The translations under genes and the position numbers were made by a program. A stretch of 64,000 nt of DNA, taken from the NCBI GenBank assembly GCA_905250025.1, contig CAJNOJ010000147.1:186001-250000 (forward strand), in the 5' to 3' direction. Under the pieces are notes generated by a model. That model saw only the letters and a list, made by a program, of their open reading frames with translations, was not told the DNA's origin and made no database searches. Source of the DNA: Adineta ricciae. Taxonomy: Eukaryota; Rotifera; Eurotatoria; Adinetida; Adinetidae. This document shows, piece by piece, positions 1-9,904 of this stretch (positions are counted from its first letter, which is position 1; the number at the start of each line of letters is the position of its first letter).

Positions 1-135
1 TCCAATAAATACCCTCAAAATATGTTGTTATTTCTTTCGTTCTTCACGACATCTGAATGCATTACCTATCGGCGGAAAGAAAAGCAAAATGAGTCGTTCG
101 TAAATAACAAACTTATTCTCACTTGATGAGAAATT

Positions 136-1494
136 ATGGAAGGTATTGAAACCCCACAAATCGTTGTTGTCGGCGGTAAGAAAACAAACGACTATTTCAT
201 ATCTAGTCATTTCTATTCAGGTGGACCAGTTGGTCTATTCACTGGTATCCAAATCAAAATTCTTATTCCAGACATTAAACTTGCTATCTATGAAAAACAT
301 ACCGAATATCAGCGTAAACATGTACTTCGCTTAAACAAATTGACGACATTTTTCGGTTTTCCACCTCATCCGTTATTAACGGATATGATCAACAATCTAC
401 CCTCCGTGGTTCGAACTTCGGTTCTAGAAGGTCAACTCCTAGATATAGCCAAACAACTAAAAATACCTATTCACTATCGGCATATCACTAACCTTAGTGA
501 ATTTTCCAACGCACAAGTGATTATCGGCGCTGATGGTTCTCATTCATTAGTACGTGAAATTGTTTTCGAAAATAAAATGAAGTACGAAAATGTTCTGAAA
601 TATGTTCTCGAAGTTAAATACGAAGTTTATGGTCAAGGCGAAAAGCTTGATTATGTTAAATATCAATATCGGACACAAAAACAAATGAAATATATCATTG
701 AAGAACATATTGGTACAGAAAAAGATAATCGCACACCGATTACCATTCACTTATTAATTGATCAACAAACGTACGAACAAATGAAGCAAGCAACGTTTAA
801 AAATCCCTTTTATCTACGTACACACAAACATCTGATGCCAAATGATTTACTTGACACAATTATGCTTTGGTTAAATGTGAAAAAGGAGTATGCTAATGAG
901 AAACGCGTGGAAAACTCAGAGAGAATCACGACAATCGCTCTAGCTTGTTACGCATCCGCGAATGTCGTTCACTACGATGAAGATAAAGCACAACACATAT
1001 GTCTAGTTGGTGATGCAGCGTTTGGCGTTCCATTCTTTCGTTCTTTAAATAACGGCATCATCTGTAGTAGAAAACTCGCCTCTTGTATTGAATTATTCTT
1101 TAAGTCGAATTCTGCACAGACAAACGGAGGAAGTTTGTTAAACAACATGACATATGAATGGACAAAATTCGTCAATCGAACTCATTCTCTAATACATTTG
1201 AATCAGCCATTACAAGCATATAGTCAATTCGTTCAAACTCTCGCAGGAAAAGAGATCATCGTCGCACAAAATAAAGCGCATTTACTTTTTGCAGCCGATA
1301 TGATGAACAAAATAAATGGCGCAGTCCCATGGCAAGTCAACTGCTGGTCGAAAAAGGAAGTTGATCATTTCAAACACAACAACGATGATTCATCTGAAGA
1401 AATAGTTCATGAAGGACACGCCGGCATCTCCGAAGTAGATGACGAATATGATTTAGTGCAAGAATTCGATCTTATACCAACAAACACATCTTAA
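136..1494 (+). CDS. FAD-dependent class A (PHBH-type) monooxygenase-like protein, copy A
   Basis: Probable flavoprotein monooxygenase of the aromatic-hydroxylase type (FAD_binding_3-like fold). The frame is open for 452 codons from ATG 136, but 176..220 has the form of a 45-bp intron (GTAAG...TTCAG) whose length and lack of stops keep the frame open. Removing it joins the N-terminal beta strand to give VVVGGGPVG, the GxGxxG dinucleotide-binding motif, so the spliced protein is about 437 aa. Later come IGADGSHS (the DG motif) and LVGDAAFG (the GD motif that contacts the FAD ribityl chain). The last 40 residues are acidic. I cannot name a substrate. It is convergent with the coiled-coil gene downstream (73 bp between stops). 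Copy B at 22453 has the same exon structure. Confidence 0.8.
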   Translation: MEGIETPQIVVVGGKKTNDYFISSHFYSGGPVGLFTGIQIKILIPDIKLAIYEKHTEYQRKHVLRLNKLTTFFGFPPHPLLTDMINNLPSVVRTSVLEGQLLDIAKQLKIPIHYRHITNLSEFSNAQVIIGADGSHSLVREIVFENKMKYENVLKYVLEVKYEVYGQGEKLDYVKYQYRTQKQMKYIIEEHIGTEKDNRTPITIHLLIDQQTYEQMKQATFKNPFYLRTHKHLMPNDLLDTIMLWLNVKKEYANEKRVENSERITTIALACYASANVVHYDEDKAQHICLVGDAAFGVPFFRSLNNGIICSRKLASCIELFFKSNSAQTNGGSLLNNMTYEWTKFVNRTHSLIHLNQPLQAYSQFVQTLAGKEIIVAQNKAHLLFAADMMNKINGAVPWQVNCWSKKEVDHFKHNNDDSSEEIVHEGHAGISEVDDEYDLVQEFDLIPTNTS

Positions 1495-1567
1495 GACTTC
1501 AAATGTGAATTCAAATCTTTATTTATATTTCAAGAATGATTTTTTTCTGAAATAAAACAAAAACGAC

Positions 1568-2797
1568 TCATTTTGAACAACGAGCATTGTTGGCATTGAA
1601 TGGGAAGTTGAGCATTGAGTCAATCAATACTTGTAGACCTGTTTTTGCTTGATTGACTTCTTGACCGGATAGTTTGGCGATACTAAATGATGTCATGAAT
1701 TGGTTTTGTTGTAATTCATCGTAAACAGCATTCAATGGCTTGACGATCGAATCGAAATCGATCATTGTCATCAGACCATTGGGAAAAGATCCGGCATTGT
1801 TCAATGCCAATTGCACTGTACTTGCAACACTCGAGAGTTTTTGATTGATGGATAAAATAATGTGTTGTTCATTTGGTAGGGCAACTAAGGAGTTTTGTAG
1901 TTGAGTTAATTGGTAATTTAAATTATATAGTTGAGCACTGTAAACAACTAAATCATTTTGCATGGAATTTAAGTCGTTCTTCAATGATTGAACTTGACTT
2001 CGATAGTTTACCAATTCATTTCTTTTGTTTTCAACGTTTCGTCGGGCATTGTCAACTTGTTGAAAATTAATCACACTACAAACGGGCTTAACGACGTTAT
2101 CAACGATAGCATTACCAACTGTATTTGCAGCTGATTCAATCGCCCCGCCCGCTTGATTGACTACCGAACCAATGGCATTGCCAGCTTGGTTAACTGCTGA
2201 GCTGATGGCGTTACCAGCATCATTAACCACTGATTGAATGGAATTCCAAATGTTACCGAGAAATCGTTTTCGTCGTCCGAATAATCCTGAGCATTTTTGC
2301 GCTTCTTCAACTTCTTTTTCTGCGCGTTGTAAAGCATTCTGTGCTTCATTGACAGAATTTTCCGCTTGTCGAACTGATTGTTCAGCTGTACTAATTTGTG
2401 ATTGTTTCGCTTGAATCTTTCCATTCACATCTTGAATTTGACCATTCATACGTGCGATTTCGTTTTCTTTCGCTTTGATTTCGTTCATAATACTCGCTAA
2501 TTTCTGATCAACTTTAATACGAATATTATTACTCGCGAGAAGTGTCAAATCAAGATTTTTGACCAATTTCTCAACTTCGCAATAGAACATGGATGTAATT
2601 GATGTAAGAGTAGGTTCATCCGTTGGTAAAGAATCACCGTTGAGAGTTGATAACCGGCTGATAAGTGTTTGTTGTAATGTAGTGTAAACATTTTGAAATG
2701 GTGGAACAAGAGTCGTCGACATATCTGCTTGATACCAAATATCACTGGTATGACAAAGGTAAACAGAAATGAATAATAAAACAAGAGACAATTTCAT
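1568..2797 (-). CDS. Secreted coiled-coil protein with Gly/Ala zipper segment, copy A
   Basis: Function not recognised. The 409-aa ORF starts with a clear signal peptide (MKLSLVLLFISVYLCHTSD). Residues about 100-170 form a charged coiled coil rich in E, K and Q. Then comes a dibasic furin-type site RRKRFLG near residue 178, followed by about 55 residues of small-residue repeats (AGNAISSAVNQAGNAIG type, 11-residue spacing). A second coiled coil fills about 245-310. The layout of two coiled coils around a small-residue helix behind a processing site recalls secreted helical or membrane-inserting proteins, but that is only analogy. The gene is single-exon. The copy at 23884..25113 differs by few residues, so both copies look under coding constraint. 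Confidence 0.75.
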   Translation of the reverse strand: MKLSLVLLFISVYLCHTSDIWYQADMSTTLVPPFQNVYTTLQQTLISRLSTLNGDSLPTDEPTLTSITSMFYCEVEKLVKNLDLTLLASNNIRIKVDQKLASIMNEIKAKENEIARMNGQIQDVNGKIQAKQSQISTAEQSVRQAENSVNEAQNALQRAEKEVEEAQKCSGLFGRRKRFLGNIWNSIQSVVNDAGNAISSAVNQAGNAIGSVVNQAGGAIESAANTVGNAIVDNVVKPVCSVINFQQVDNARRNVENKRNELVNYRSQVQSLKNDLNSMQNDLVVYSAQLYNLNYQLTQLQNSLVALPNEQHIILSINQKLSSVASTVQLALNNAGSFPNGLMTMIDFDSIVKPLNAVYDELQQNQFMTSFSIAKLSGQEVNQAKTGLQVLIDSMLNFPFNANNARCSK

Positions 2798-3153
2798 TTT
2801 CCTAAAATAACTTTTGAGAATGAGTCTTGTACAAAAGGATTTCGAAATTTATGCATACTTGAAGTTTACGATCGATATAAACTGATCGTTCGATTACAAA
2901 ATCGGGTGATAATAAAAGCCATCTAATGGGAATGTGAACAGCTGGATGAGAAAATCTTCCATCGCCTGCGCATATTGTTTTAGAAAAATAGAGTCATTCT
3001 CGTCCTTGAAACGCTCTGTCAATAATCGATATTGTCCTACAGCGGATTATTCTCTTCAAACATCAACTTTTAAATTTAGAGAAGCATAGTCTTACGAGAA
3101 AAGAACTTGGTACATTTCACTTTTTTTATTCTCTTTAAAAAATATCCTTATGT

Positions 3154-3794
3154 TTATTCATCATCTTCGTTAACTTGTTTAATAACTGATTTCATATGCA
3201 CACCGTGCCTCAATATCGCCGTGCCTTGATTTTCACGTAGAATTTTTCCTTTCACGTTGACTGTCACTGATCTCTTTTGAGAAACTTCTTTCAATAAAAA
3301 AGTTCGATGGAATGGACCAGGAATTATATCAGCATTGATCACAAGTTCAACTTCATAACTGACTCGACGATCTGAATGAGAATTTTCGTATTTGTTCACG
3401 GTTAATTGTAAGCCACGAGCATCGTGATGATCAACAATCGATTCTAATTCGACTGGATTGTCACGAAAAATGATGTGGAAAGTCATTGAGTAGATATGAG
3501 AAAGTTTTAAAATGCCAAAATATAAATCAAATGAACATTCATTCGCACAATTTTCTTCCCAATCGAATTCATCTAATGAAAGATAATCAATGTGAGCGAG
3601 AAGAAAACAAGTAATTGATGGCTGAACGTACTTCTAGATGGATGTTCTTCGTGATCGTCGGAAGAATCTGTTGTATCATTGGAGAATCGAACACCTGGGA
3701 AAAGAGAAAATCGAAGTGTTTGTTTTTTTCCAGTTTCTCTTATTGTCTTCTTACCACCGGTTCTGCGAGAACGAGTTGCACTTTTATCTGCCAT
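3154..3794 (-). CDS. ADISSP/C20orf27-family protein, copy A
   Basis: Three-exon model: 3755..3794, 3632..3694 and 3154..3572, with introns of 60 and 59 bp. It gives 173 aa, almost the length of human C20orf27/ADISSP (174 aa as I recall it). Family signatures visible: VRFSNDTTDSS near the N-terminus (family VRSIRF), FGILKLSHIYSMTF (family GFLKILHRYEITF) and a C-terminal QGTAILRHGV (family HGTPMLLDGV). The first intron reads through in this copy but contains an in-frame stop in copy B, which supports splicing. The mammalian protein is reported as a secreted adipose signal; no signal peptide is seen here, so no rotifer function is inferred. Confidence 0.7.
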
Positions 3795-4177
3795 TTTGTT
3801 GAAAAAAATTTAATTCGAATTTTGAACAGAAACGACGAGTGTAAAAGCCGATTGTTCGCAATTGACCAATCAATCAATTCTTAATGTCATAGATAGATGA
3901 CAGTAGTGATGGGATGATTAAAATCCAGCGTATGACGTGATCTGTCATCTTTCTTCTAGAATTTGAGTGTATGTAAAACAAAAACATATGTCATTTAAGT
4001 TTTCCATCCAAATAGAGATAAGACTATTCTCCATATCAAAATGAGCAAATTAGCAAGTTGCATTTTGTTTTCAAACGTTCTCCTAGTGGCACCGAATACG
4101 ACATAACTTGAAATCTTAAATAAAGTAAGCAAATCGATCTTTGTTCATTTTCGAATTGATTTTCATTCGACTTTTCA
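3795..4177. other. Spacer between divergent ADISSP-like gene and two-TM gene 1
   Basis: No conserved ORF is seen. The sequence aligns with 26114..26458 in copy B but with shifted reading frames and a deletion of about 40 bp in B, so it behaves as non-coding. It probably holds the promoters of both divergent genes. Confidence 0.5.
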
Positions 4178-5443
4178 ATGGTGAATATTCGAATTACACT
4201 CAGAGAAATAGTAAAAAAACTTCAAAAATTCAATCTATATCCATCGATTCCACCATCAACCGATGAATACCAACTTCGGACAGAACGTATTACAACACGA
4301 GTTTTCATCATTCTCTTGACGTTATCCTTGTTCATCATTCTTCTCTACCATTCTCTAATTAAAATTACAAAAACAGATGTTCACAAAACACCGACATTGG
4401 AGAAATATGAGCGTTTCTATTCACTCTATCCGAATACATTAACATGTCCTTGTAAAAACATCCTCGTTCCGTATGCTGAAATCGTTGAGATAAAATACAG
4501 CTTACATGAAGTCTGTTCGTCAGATTTGGTTACTCAACGTTGGTTTCAATATCTTCTAAATTCTCGTGATGAAAGCCGAACCTATGAAAATGATTTTCGT
4601 TCAACTGGTTCATTCACATTTCAAGCGCTCGGCGGTTTATGTCAGTTAGCGAATCAAACAATCGCTGATAGTTACTCTCAGTTTTTGTTAAATCAGTATA
4701 TAAGTGCAACAATCGCATCCAGAGTATTACTGGTATCAGAAGTAAAAATTTTAATTGGACAATTTCTCTCGTCATCAACAAATAGTTTTCTTCGTTCGCT
4801 AAATATGATTCGTAGTACAATCTTTATCAATGCCTTTTATTCTGAACGAAAGACAAATTATTTGCTTCAAATCCTGAAGATAGTCGGATTACATCTCATT
4901 GAATCACCGGTCAGGTACGCAGATTGTCGCTGTGATCTATCTTTTAAATGCTCAGCTCCGAGCTCAATCTATGAAAAACATAACCAACCGCCAGTATTCA
5001 CAATTCCTGGTCTTTATCGAGGTTGTTATATCATGGAAGCACTTCTCCAATCAAATCTAGAATGTTTTTACAATCAAACATGTGTACGCCAATTGCAATC
5101 ACATATAAACTCAACAGTGGAATTCAGCCTTACTACTCTTCATAACCAAAATAGCAGTAAATATTCTATCAATTCAACCATCGAGCGAATACTCACTGAG
5201 CTAATGATCGAAGAGTGGGAAGCATCCATCGACTATGAGAAGTACTACAAATTATGTGAACCATTTGAATGCAGTTATAGTTATCGAACAAGTAATGAGA
5301 AGGTCTATATTGTGACGGCATCATTTGGACTCGCAGGTGGTTTAGTGACTGTATTAAATGTGATTGTACCAGCATTAGTTAAATTCATCAGAAGAAAGAA
5401 ACAACCGTCAACATCGAACAGACGTAAGAAGAATGTAATATAA
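4178..5443 (+). CDS. Two-TM membrane protein, paralogue 1, copy A
   Basis: Member of a family I do not recognise by name. Short N-terminal cytoplasmic segment with the family motif LYPSIPPSTDEYQLRTERI, a first membrane helix at about residues 43-62, an ectodomain of about 300 aa with conserved cysteines (CPCKNI, EVCSSD, GLCQLANQTIA, CRCDLS, GCYIMEALLQSNLECFYNQT) and several N-glycosylation sites, a second helix at about 372-395 (SFGLAGGLVTVLN) and a basic tail. N-in/C-in topology with a large Cys-rich loop resembles DEG/ENaC channels in outline only; no diagnostic channel motif was found. ATG 4178 is used; at the same place copy B has CAGTGG instead of CAATGG. Paralogues follow at 5507 and 6770. 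Confidence 0.7.
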   Translation: MVNIRITLREIVKKLQKFNLYPSIPPSTDEYQLRTERITTRVFIILLTLSLFIILLYHSLIKITKTDVHKTPTLEKYERFYSLYPNTLTCPCKNILVPYAEIVEIKYSLHEVCSSDLVTQRWFQYLLNSRDESRTYENDFRSTGSFTFQALGGLCQLANQTIADSYSQFLLNQYISATIASRVLLVSEVKILIGQFLSSSTNSFLRSLNMIRSTIFINAFYSERKTNYLLQILKIVGLHLIESPVRYADCRCDLSFKCSAPSSIYEKHNQPPVFTIPGLYRGCYIMEALLQSNLECFYNQTCVRQLQSHINSTVEFSLTTLHNQNSSKYSINSTIERILTELMIEEWEASIDYEKYYKLCEPFECSYSYRTSNEKVYIVTASFGLAGGLVTVLNVIVPALVKFIRRKKQPSTSNRRKKNVI

Positions 5444-5506
5444 CTTTATTTAAACATAAAAATATCGTTCTATTTAGAGATTCGACCTAAGTGGACATGT
5501 CTTGGT

Positions 5507-6745
5507 TTGATTCGCAAATTGTATCAATACTTGGGAACGTTGAATCTCTTTGAATCAATTCCACCATCAACCGATGAATACCAACTTCGGACAGAACGTA
5601 TTACAACACGAGTTTTCATCATTCTCTTGACGTTTTCCTTATCTCTCATTCTTCTCTACCATTCACTAATTGAAACTACAAAAACAGATGCCCACAAAAC
5701 ACCCACATTGGAGAAATATGAGCGTTTCTATTCACTCTATCCAAATACATTAACATGTCCATGTAAAAACATCCTCATTCGCTATACTGAAATCGTTGAG
5801 ATAAAATACAGCTTACATGAAGTCTGCTCGTCAGATTTGGTTACTCAACGTTGGTTTCAATATCTTCTGAACCATCATGGTGCCGATGAGTTATATAAAC
5901 AAAGTTTTTTCTACATAGTAGTATACCTATTTCAAGCGTTGGATACTCTATGTCAGTTAGCGAATCAAACAATTGCTGACAGCTATTCAGAATTTTTATT
6001 GCGTGAGCACATCAGCACAGTAATGACATCGTCGAAGCCATTTAAAACACAAATTCACACTTTTATCGAACAATTGCGACCAACAATAAGAAGCAGTTTT
6101 CTTCGTTCTTTGGATTTAATTCGACATACAGTTTATACCAATTTTTTACTATCAACGCGAAGTACAAGATTAAATTTTGTAATCAACGGACGCGAAAATA
6201 GAATCATTTCAGCTAAAAGGACAATATCCGCCAACTGTTCATGTGAAAAGTCATCAACATGTATCGCTCCACTAGTTGATTATAATGCTGGTACGAATAT
6301 GACTAACTTTACTATACCCGGCCTTTATGACGGATGTTATATCATGGAAGCACTTCTCCAATCAAATCTAAAATGTTTTTATAATCAATCATGTGTACAT
6401 CAACTGCAGTCATATATCAAATCAACAACGAAGTTCAACTTTACTCTTCTTCACAACCAAAATAACAGTAAATACCCTATCAATTCAACCATCGAGCAAA
6501 TGCTCACTGAACTAATGGTCGAAGAGTGGGAAGCATCAATCGACTATGAGAAGTACTACAAATTATGTGAACCAATTGAATGTAGTTACAGTTATCAAAC
6601 AAGTAATGAGAAGGTCTATATTGTGACGGCATCATTTGGACTCGCAGGTGGCTTAGTTAGTGTATTAAAGATTGGCGTACCGATCGTAATTCGACTCTTT
6701 CGAAAGAAAAATTCCGCTTCAACGACACCTGCTGGTAAGGATTAA
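5507..6745 (+). CDS. Two-TM membrane protein, paralogue 2, copy A (no in-frame ATG found)
   Basis: Same family and topology as the neighbour at 4178, with a diverged central ectodomain and a C-terminal tail RKKNSASTTPAGKD. The conserved frame is open from just after the stop of paralogue 1 (5444) but has no ATG before the first membrane helix; position 5507 is a TTG. The nearest ATG (5497) is in another frame and soon stops. A possible splice acceptor TATTTAG ends at 5477, so a missing upstream exon is possible; otherwise the gene has lost its start. Two potential coding genes in the same frame separated by one stop codon is also unusual. Confidence 0.5.
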   Translation: MIRKLYQYLGTLNLFESIPPSTDEYQLRTERITTRVFIILLTFSLSLILLYHSLIETTKTDAHKTPTLEKYERFYSLYPNTLTCPCKNILIRYTEIVEIKYSLHEVCSSDLVTQRWFQYLLNHHGADELYKQSFFYIVVYLFQALDTLCQLANQTIADSYSEFLLREHISTVMTSSKPFKTQIHTFIEQLRPTIRSSFLRSLDLIRHTVYTNFLLSTRSTRLNFVINGRENRIISAKRTISANCSCEKSSTCIAPLVDYNAGTNMTNFTIPGLYDGCYIMEALLQSNLKCFYNQSCVHQLQSYIKSTTKFNFTLLHNQNNSKYPINSTIEQMLTELMVEEWEASIDYEKYYKLCEPIECSYSYQTSNEKVYIVTASFGLAGGLVSVLKIGVPIVIRLFRKKNSASTTPAGKD

Positions 6746-6769
6746 AGACTGCTAATTTCAAAGATAAGA

Positions 6770-8080
6770 ATGCGAGATTTGCCTTTAGAAGTCGACGTCA
6801 ACACAAGAAACGTTGCGTTTTACCAAAATATATACTTTTTTATAAGGAATTTCAATTTATTTCCGTCGATTCCACCATCAACGAGTGAAAAGGATTTAAA
6901 ATATGAGCGACTATCAACGAGAATTTTTCTTGTTCTATTGACTTTTACCGTGGCTATTCTTTCCTTATATAATGTTCTACTCGTAGCCATCACAATCGAT
7001 AGACCACCGCATCCAACTCTTGAAGAATATGAAGGTTTATATTCAATTTATTCCAGCAGTTTACTATGCCCATGTAAGAATATTTTAATAGATTATGAAA
7101 ATATTCTCCATGTTGATTACACATTGCATGAAGTGTGCTCTTCACACTTTATGAATCGAAGTTGGCTTGATCAAGTCTATACTTTGGGTTTTTTTGAGAT
7201 GATGAAGCGAGAAGATTTTCGTATATCAGGTCATTACCTATTCATGGGTTTGAGTAGTTTATGTCAATTAGTTAATCGAACGATAGCGGAGAGCTACGCG
7301 CAGTTTCTCTCGAATCAATATCTTAGTACAACAGTCGTATCAAGTGAACTATTCAAATCGCAAATGGAAACCTTAGTTGAACAGTTCCGATCAACAATAA
7401 CAAATAATTTTCTTTATCTAATTCACATGGTCAGACAAACCACACATACAAACGCGTTCTACTCTAGTTTAATAACAAACTATGACCTCTATGTCGATTC
7501 TGTGAACTTACGCATTGCAACGAGAACAACTGTTTACGATGAATGTCGATGTGATCTCTCATCTTCATGTAATGTTGACTATCCAATTTATGATCTCATC
7601 ACGAAGAATGTAACGTATTCTGTTCCTGGTCTCAAACGCGGATGTTATACGCTTGACGCGCTTCTTCAATCGAATCTGGGATGTTTATATAATACGACAT
7701 GCCTAAAAGAATTAAAGTCACATTACGTGTTCGGTTCTGATCGAGAAACTCCGATAAAACCTTTGAATCCATTGCTTTCAAGTAAATATACTCCTAACTC
7801 AACTATCGAGCAAATCTTGAGAAAACTAATGATCGAAGAATGGAATCCATTCATTAAATATGACAAATATTACAGCCAATGTCAACCTATTGAATGCATT
7901 CATGGTTATCAAATAAGGTATGGCTTAATTCCTATCATAACACTATTAATTGGACTTGTCGGCGGACTAATTTCGGTATTAAAACTGGTAGTACCAAGAT
8001 TTGTAGCAGTACTACGATGGATTATAACAATATTGAAGAATAGAAGAATCCTCCCTGAAACTTCATCTTCAAACGAATGA
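6770..8080 (+). CDS. Two-TM membrane protein, paralogue 3, copy A
   Basis: Third member of the array, 436 aa, 24 bp after paralogue 2. ATG 6770 gives a longer N-terminus (MRDLPLEVDV) before the shared NLFPSIPPSTSEKDL motif, the first membrane helix (LVLLTFTVAILSLYNVLL), the Cys-rich ectodomain (CPCKNILIDY, CRCDLSSSC, GCYTLDALLQSNLGC) and the second helix (PIITLLIGLVGGLISVLKL). The tail is basic. It is the most diverged of the three. Its counterpart in copy B (27740..29055) is frameshifted by two extra T in a T-run, so this appears to be the only intact copy here. Confidence 0.7.
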   Translation: MRDLPLEVDVNTRNVAFYQNIYFFIRNFNLFPSIPPSTSEKDLKYERLSTRIFLVLLTFTVAILSLYNVLLVAITIDRPPHPTLEEYEGLYSIYSSSLLCPCKNILIDYENILHVDYTLHEVCSSHFMNRSWLDQVYTLGFFEMMKREDFRISGHYLFMGLSSLCQLVNRTIAESYAQFLSNQYLSTTVVSSELFKSQMETLVEQFRSTITNNFLYLIHMVRQTTHTNAFYSSLITNYDLYVDSVNLRIATRTTVYDECRCDLSSSCNVDYPIYDLITKNVTYSVPGLKRGCYTLDALLQSNLGCLYNTTCLKELKSHYVFGSDRETPIKPLNPLLSSKYTPNSTIEQILRKLMIEEWNPFIKYDKYYSQCQPIECIHGYQIRYGLIPIITLLIGLVGGLISVLKLVVPRFVAVLRWIITILKNRRILPETSSSNE

Positions 8081-8197
8081 TGACGAACGATGACTGTATC
8101 TTTTATTTTATACATTCGCAAACTACAAACATTCCCGCTTGAATTATATGTGCTTGAATAAAGAAATCTTGCTTTGATTAGCATCACTTATATATCC

Positions 8198-9058
8198 TCA
8201 CGAAACTGAAAGACAGTTTGGGGCCGTGGCACATGACCGGCACGTTCCTCCATATTCATTTGGTAGTTGATCTGAGTTGATATGTTGTAACAAATTCGTT
8301 GTTGTTTCGTTTCCTTTTTTCAAAATCATTATTTTTCTTTTCGTTACCGGATCAATAAAATGCTTAACTAAATTCCACAATGCAGGAAATACTGCCGGCG
8401 GATTAACAACAAACAGCTGTCCTTAACGTTCAGGATAATAATTATCATCAATATACAAACATTGTTTGCATGTATTCAATAACTTTCGTACATCCATTTT
8501 CATTCCGTGTAGATCATATATTCCCGCGATGCTTTCGACATATTGCCCGAGCTGTCGACTATGTTCACGAGCTAATCGGCAGCTGTATTCGAACCAATAG
8601 ATATGACATTGAATTAATTCATCATGTGTGAAGTTGTTCATGATGTCATCGACATTTATGTGACCGGTTTGTTCGATGTATAATGGGCGTTGAGCTTTAG
8701 TGTAACCATGGAAAGCATTGGGTATACATTTTCGAAAATAATTCATTCGTTGTTGAACAGACGGGTCGTCAAGGATAGAATCGACTTGATTGTCGATTCG
8801 CCATTGAATCATTTCAAGAAGAGATTTGATTGTATTGGATACATTCCATTTTCGCGCACGAAGATGTCGATGTATTTCGTAGCGCCATTCATTTTCCTCT
8901 TCTTCTTCGTGAAATTTTTCTTTGCCTAGCAAGTTTCGCTTGTAGTCCAAATAAGTTTCATGACGAGACTTTAAATCATTGTAAACCGTTTGAAATTTTT
9001 TCTGTTCGTCAGAATTTAATAAATTGATGTTAAACGAATAACTCGCCGACGTCGCCAT
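8198..9058 (-). pseudogene. CRAL-TRIO (Sec14-like) lipid-binding protein, copy A, nonsense mutation
   Basis: Cytosolic Sec14-type lipid-transfer protein by homology: N-terminal CRAL-TRIO-N helices with LRARKWNVSNTIKSLL, then the lipid-binding fold (NYYPERLGQLFVVNPP in the intact copy, later LPNEYGGTC). In this copy the Leu codon TTA after YYPER is TAA at 8423..8425, cutting the protein at residue 211 and removing the last beta strands of the lipid pocket. The downstream 75 codons are still open to 8198, so the loss looks recent. The intact copy is at 29170..30030. Readthrough or a truncated function cannot be excluded. Confidence 0.8.
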
Positions 9059-9176
9059 ATCGAATGCACGTGCTTATGCGTCTTAGCGCATCTTCACTGA
9101 TGCACAACGTGTTTTTATTCCTCCCGTTAGGCTTGCACACTTCAATACATAATGAGAGTGCATTTATCGATATGAA
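9059..9176. promoter_or_regulatory. Divergent promoter region, copy A
   Basis: Only 118 bp separate the start codons of the CRAL-TRIO gene (minus) and the PPxY two-TM gene (plus), so the promoters must overlap or be shared. The same spacing is kept in copy B (30031..30148). No specific elements were identified. Confidence 0.45.
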
Positions 9177-9807
9177 ATGAACAAGAGTAGGCTTTGCGTG
9201 TTCGTCATCATCGTCTTTTTGTATGTTTGCACATTGATATTGTTCACATGGGGTATCACTGAACGACGCAAATGGGAAAATATGAAAGAGTATCAATGTT
9301 ATGTTACAACTGAATATAAAACAACAACAACAAGGAACGATTTATTACCATTGGAATGTCACAACTATGGAGAAAAATGAAAGATTCAACGATATTCACA
9401 TCACTTCTGTCGTAATACCAGGGAATCAAACAGCTGGATTGAATTTGAATCAATTTAAAGTATGAAAAACGATCTTTGCTGTTCTTTTAAAAAGATTCAA
9501 CAATTTTCAGGTGAATAAAACGTATCCGTGTTATAATTTTCAATCGTCTTGGCAATGGAATAAACCATCGAATCCCAAAAGGCATCGTTTATTATTCTTA
9601 GCTGCAAATCTTCTAGTTTTTCCTGGGATATGCTTACAAATATTCGGACGTTGTTTCTATCAGAAAGGAATCGTTGCACATCCGCGGTATCTGACAACGG
9701 TATTACCTGATTACAGTGTAGAACTATCGATAGTATTCGCTGAAACATCACCTCCTACTTACGAAGAAGCAATGCGAGAACGAATTACAAGATCAACAGT
9801 AGTTTAG
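9177..9807 (+). pseudogene. Two-TM protein with PPxY tail, copy A, frameshifted
   Basis: Compared with the intact copy B (30149..30778), exon 1 (9177..9459) is one base longer because of small indels near 9319-9335, where copy A reads ACAACTGAATATAAAAC and has an expanded ACA run. The frame leaves the family sequence after YQCYVTT and stops about 16 codons later. Exon 2 (9511..9807), after a 51-bp intron, is intact and encodes the second membrane helix (LLFLAANLLVFPGICLQIF) and the tail with PPTYEEA, a PPxY WW-domain ligand. The first helix (VFVIIVFLYVCTLILFTW) is in exon 1. Confidence 0.7.
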
Positions 9808-9904
9808 TCGAATTAGTGAATATTCATTGCTATCATCATCATGCTGTTCGATGAGGAAAAATATCATAGACAAACGTATTGAAAAGAAAACAAAATAAAG
9901 AAAG

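Noticed and set aside
8690..9027. Plus-strand frames opposite the CRAL-TRIO gene, present in both copies
   Set aside because: Conserved only because they are antisense to a conserved coding region; no independent features.
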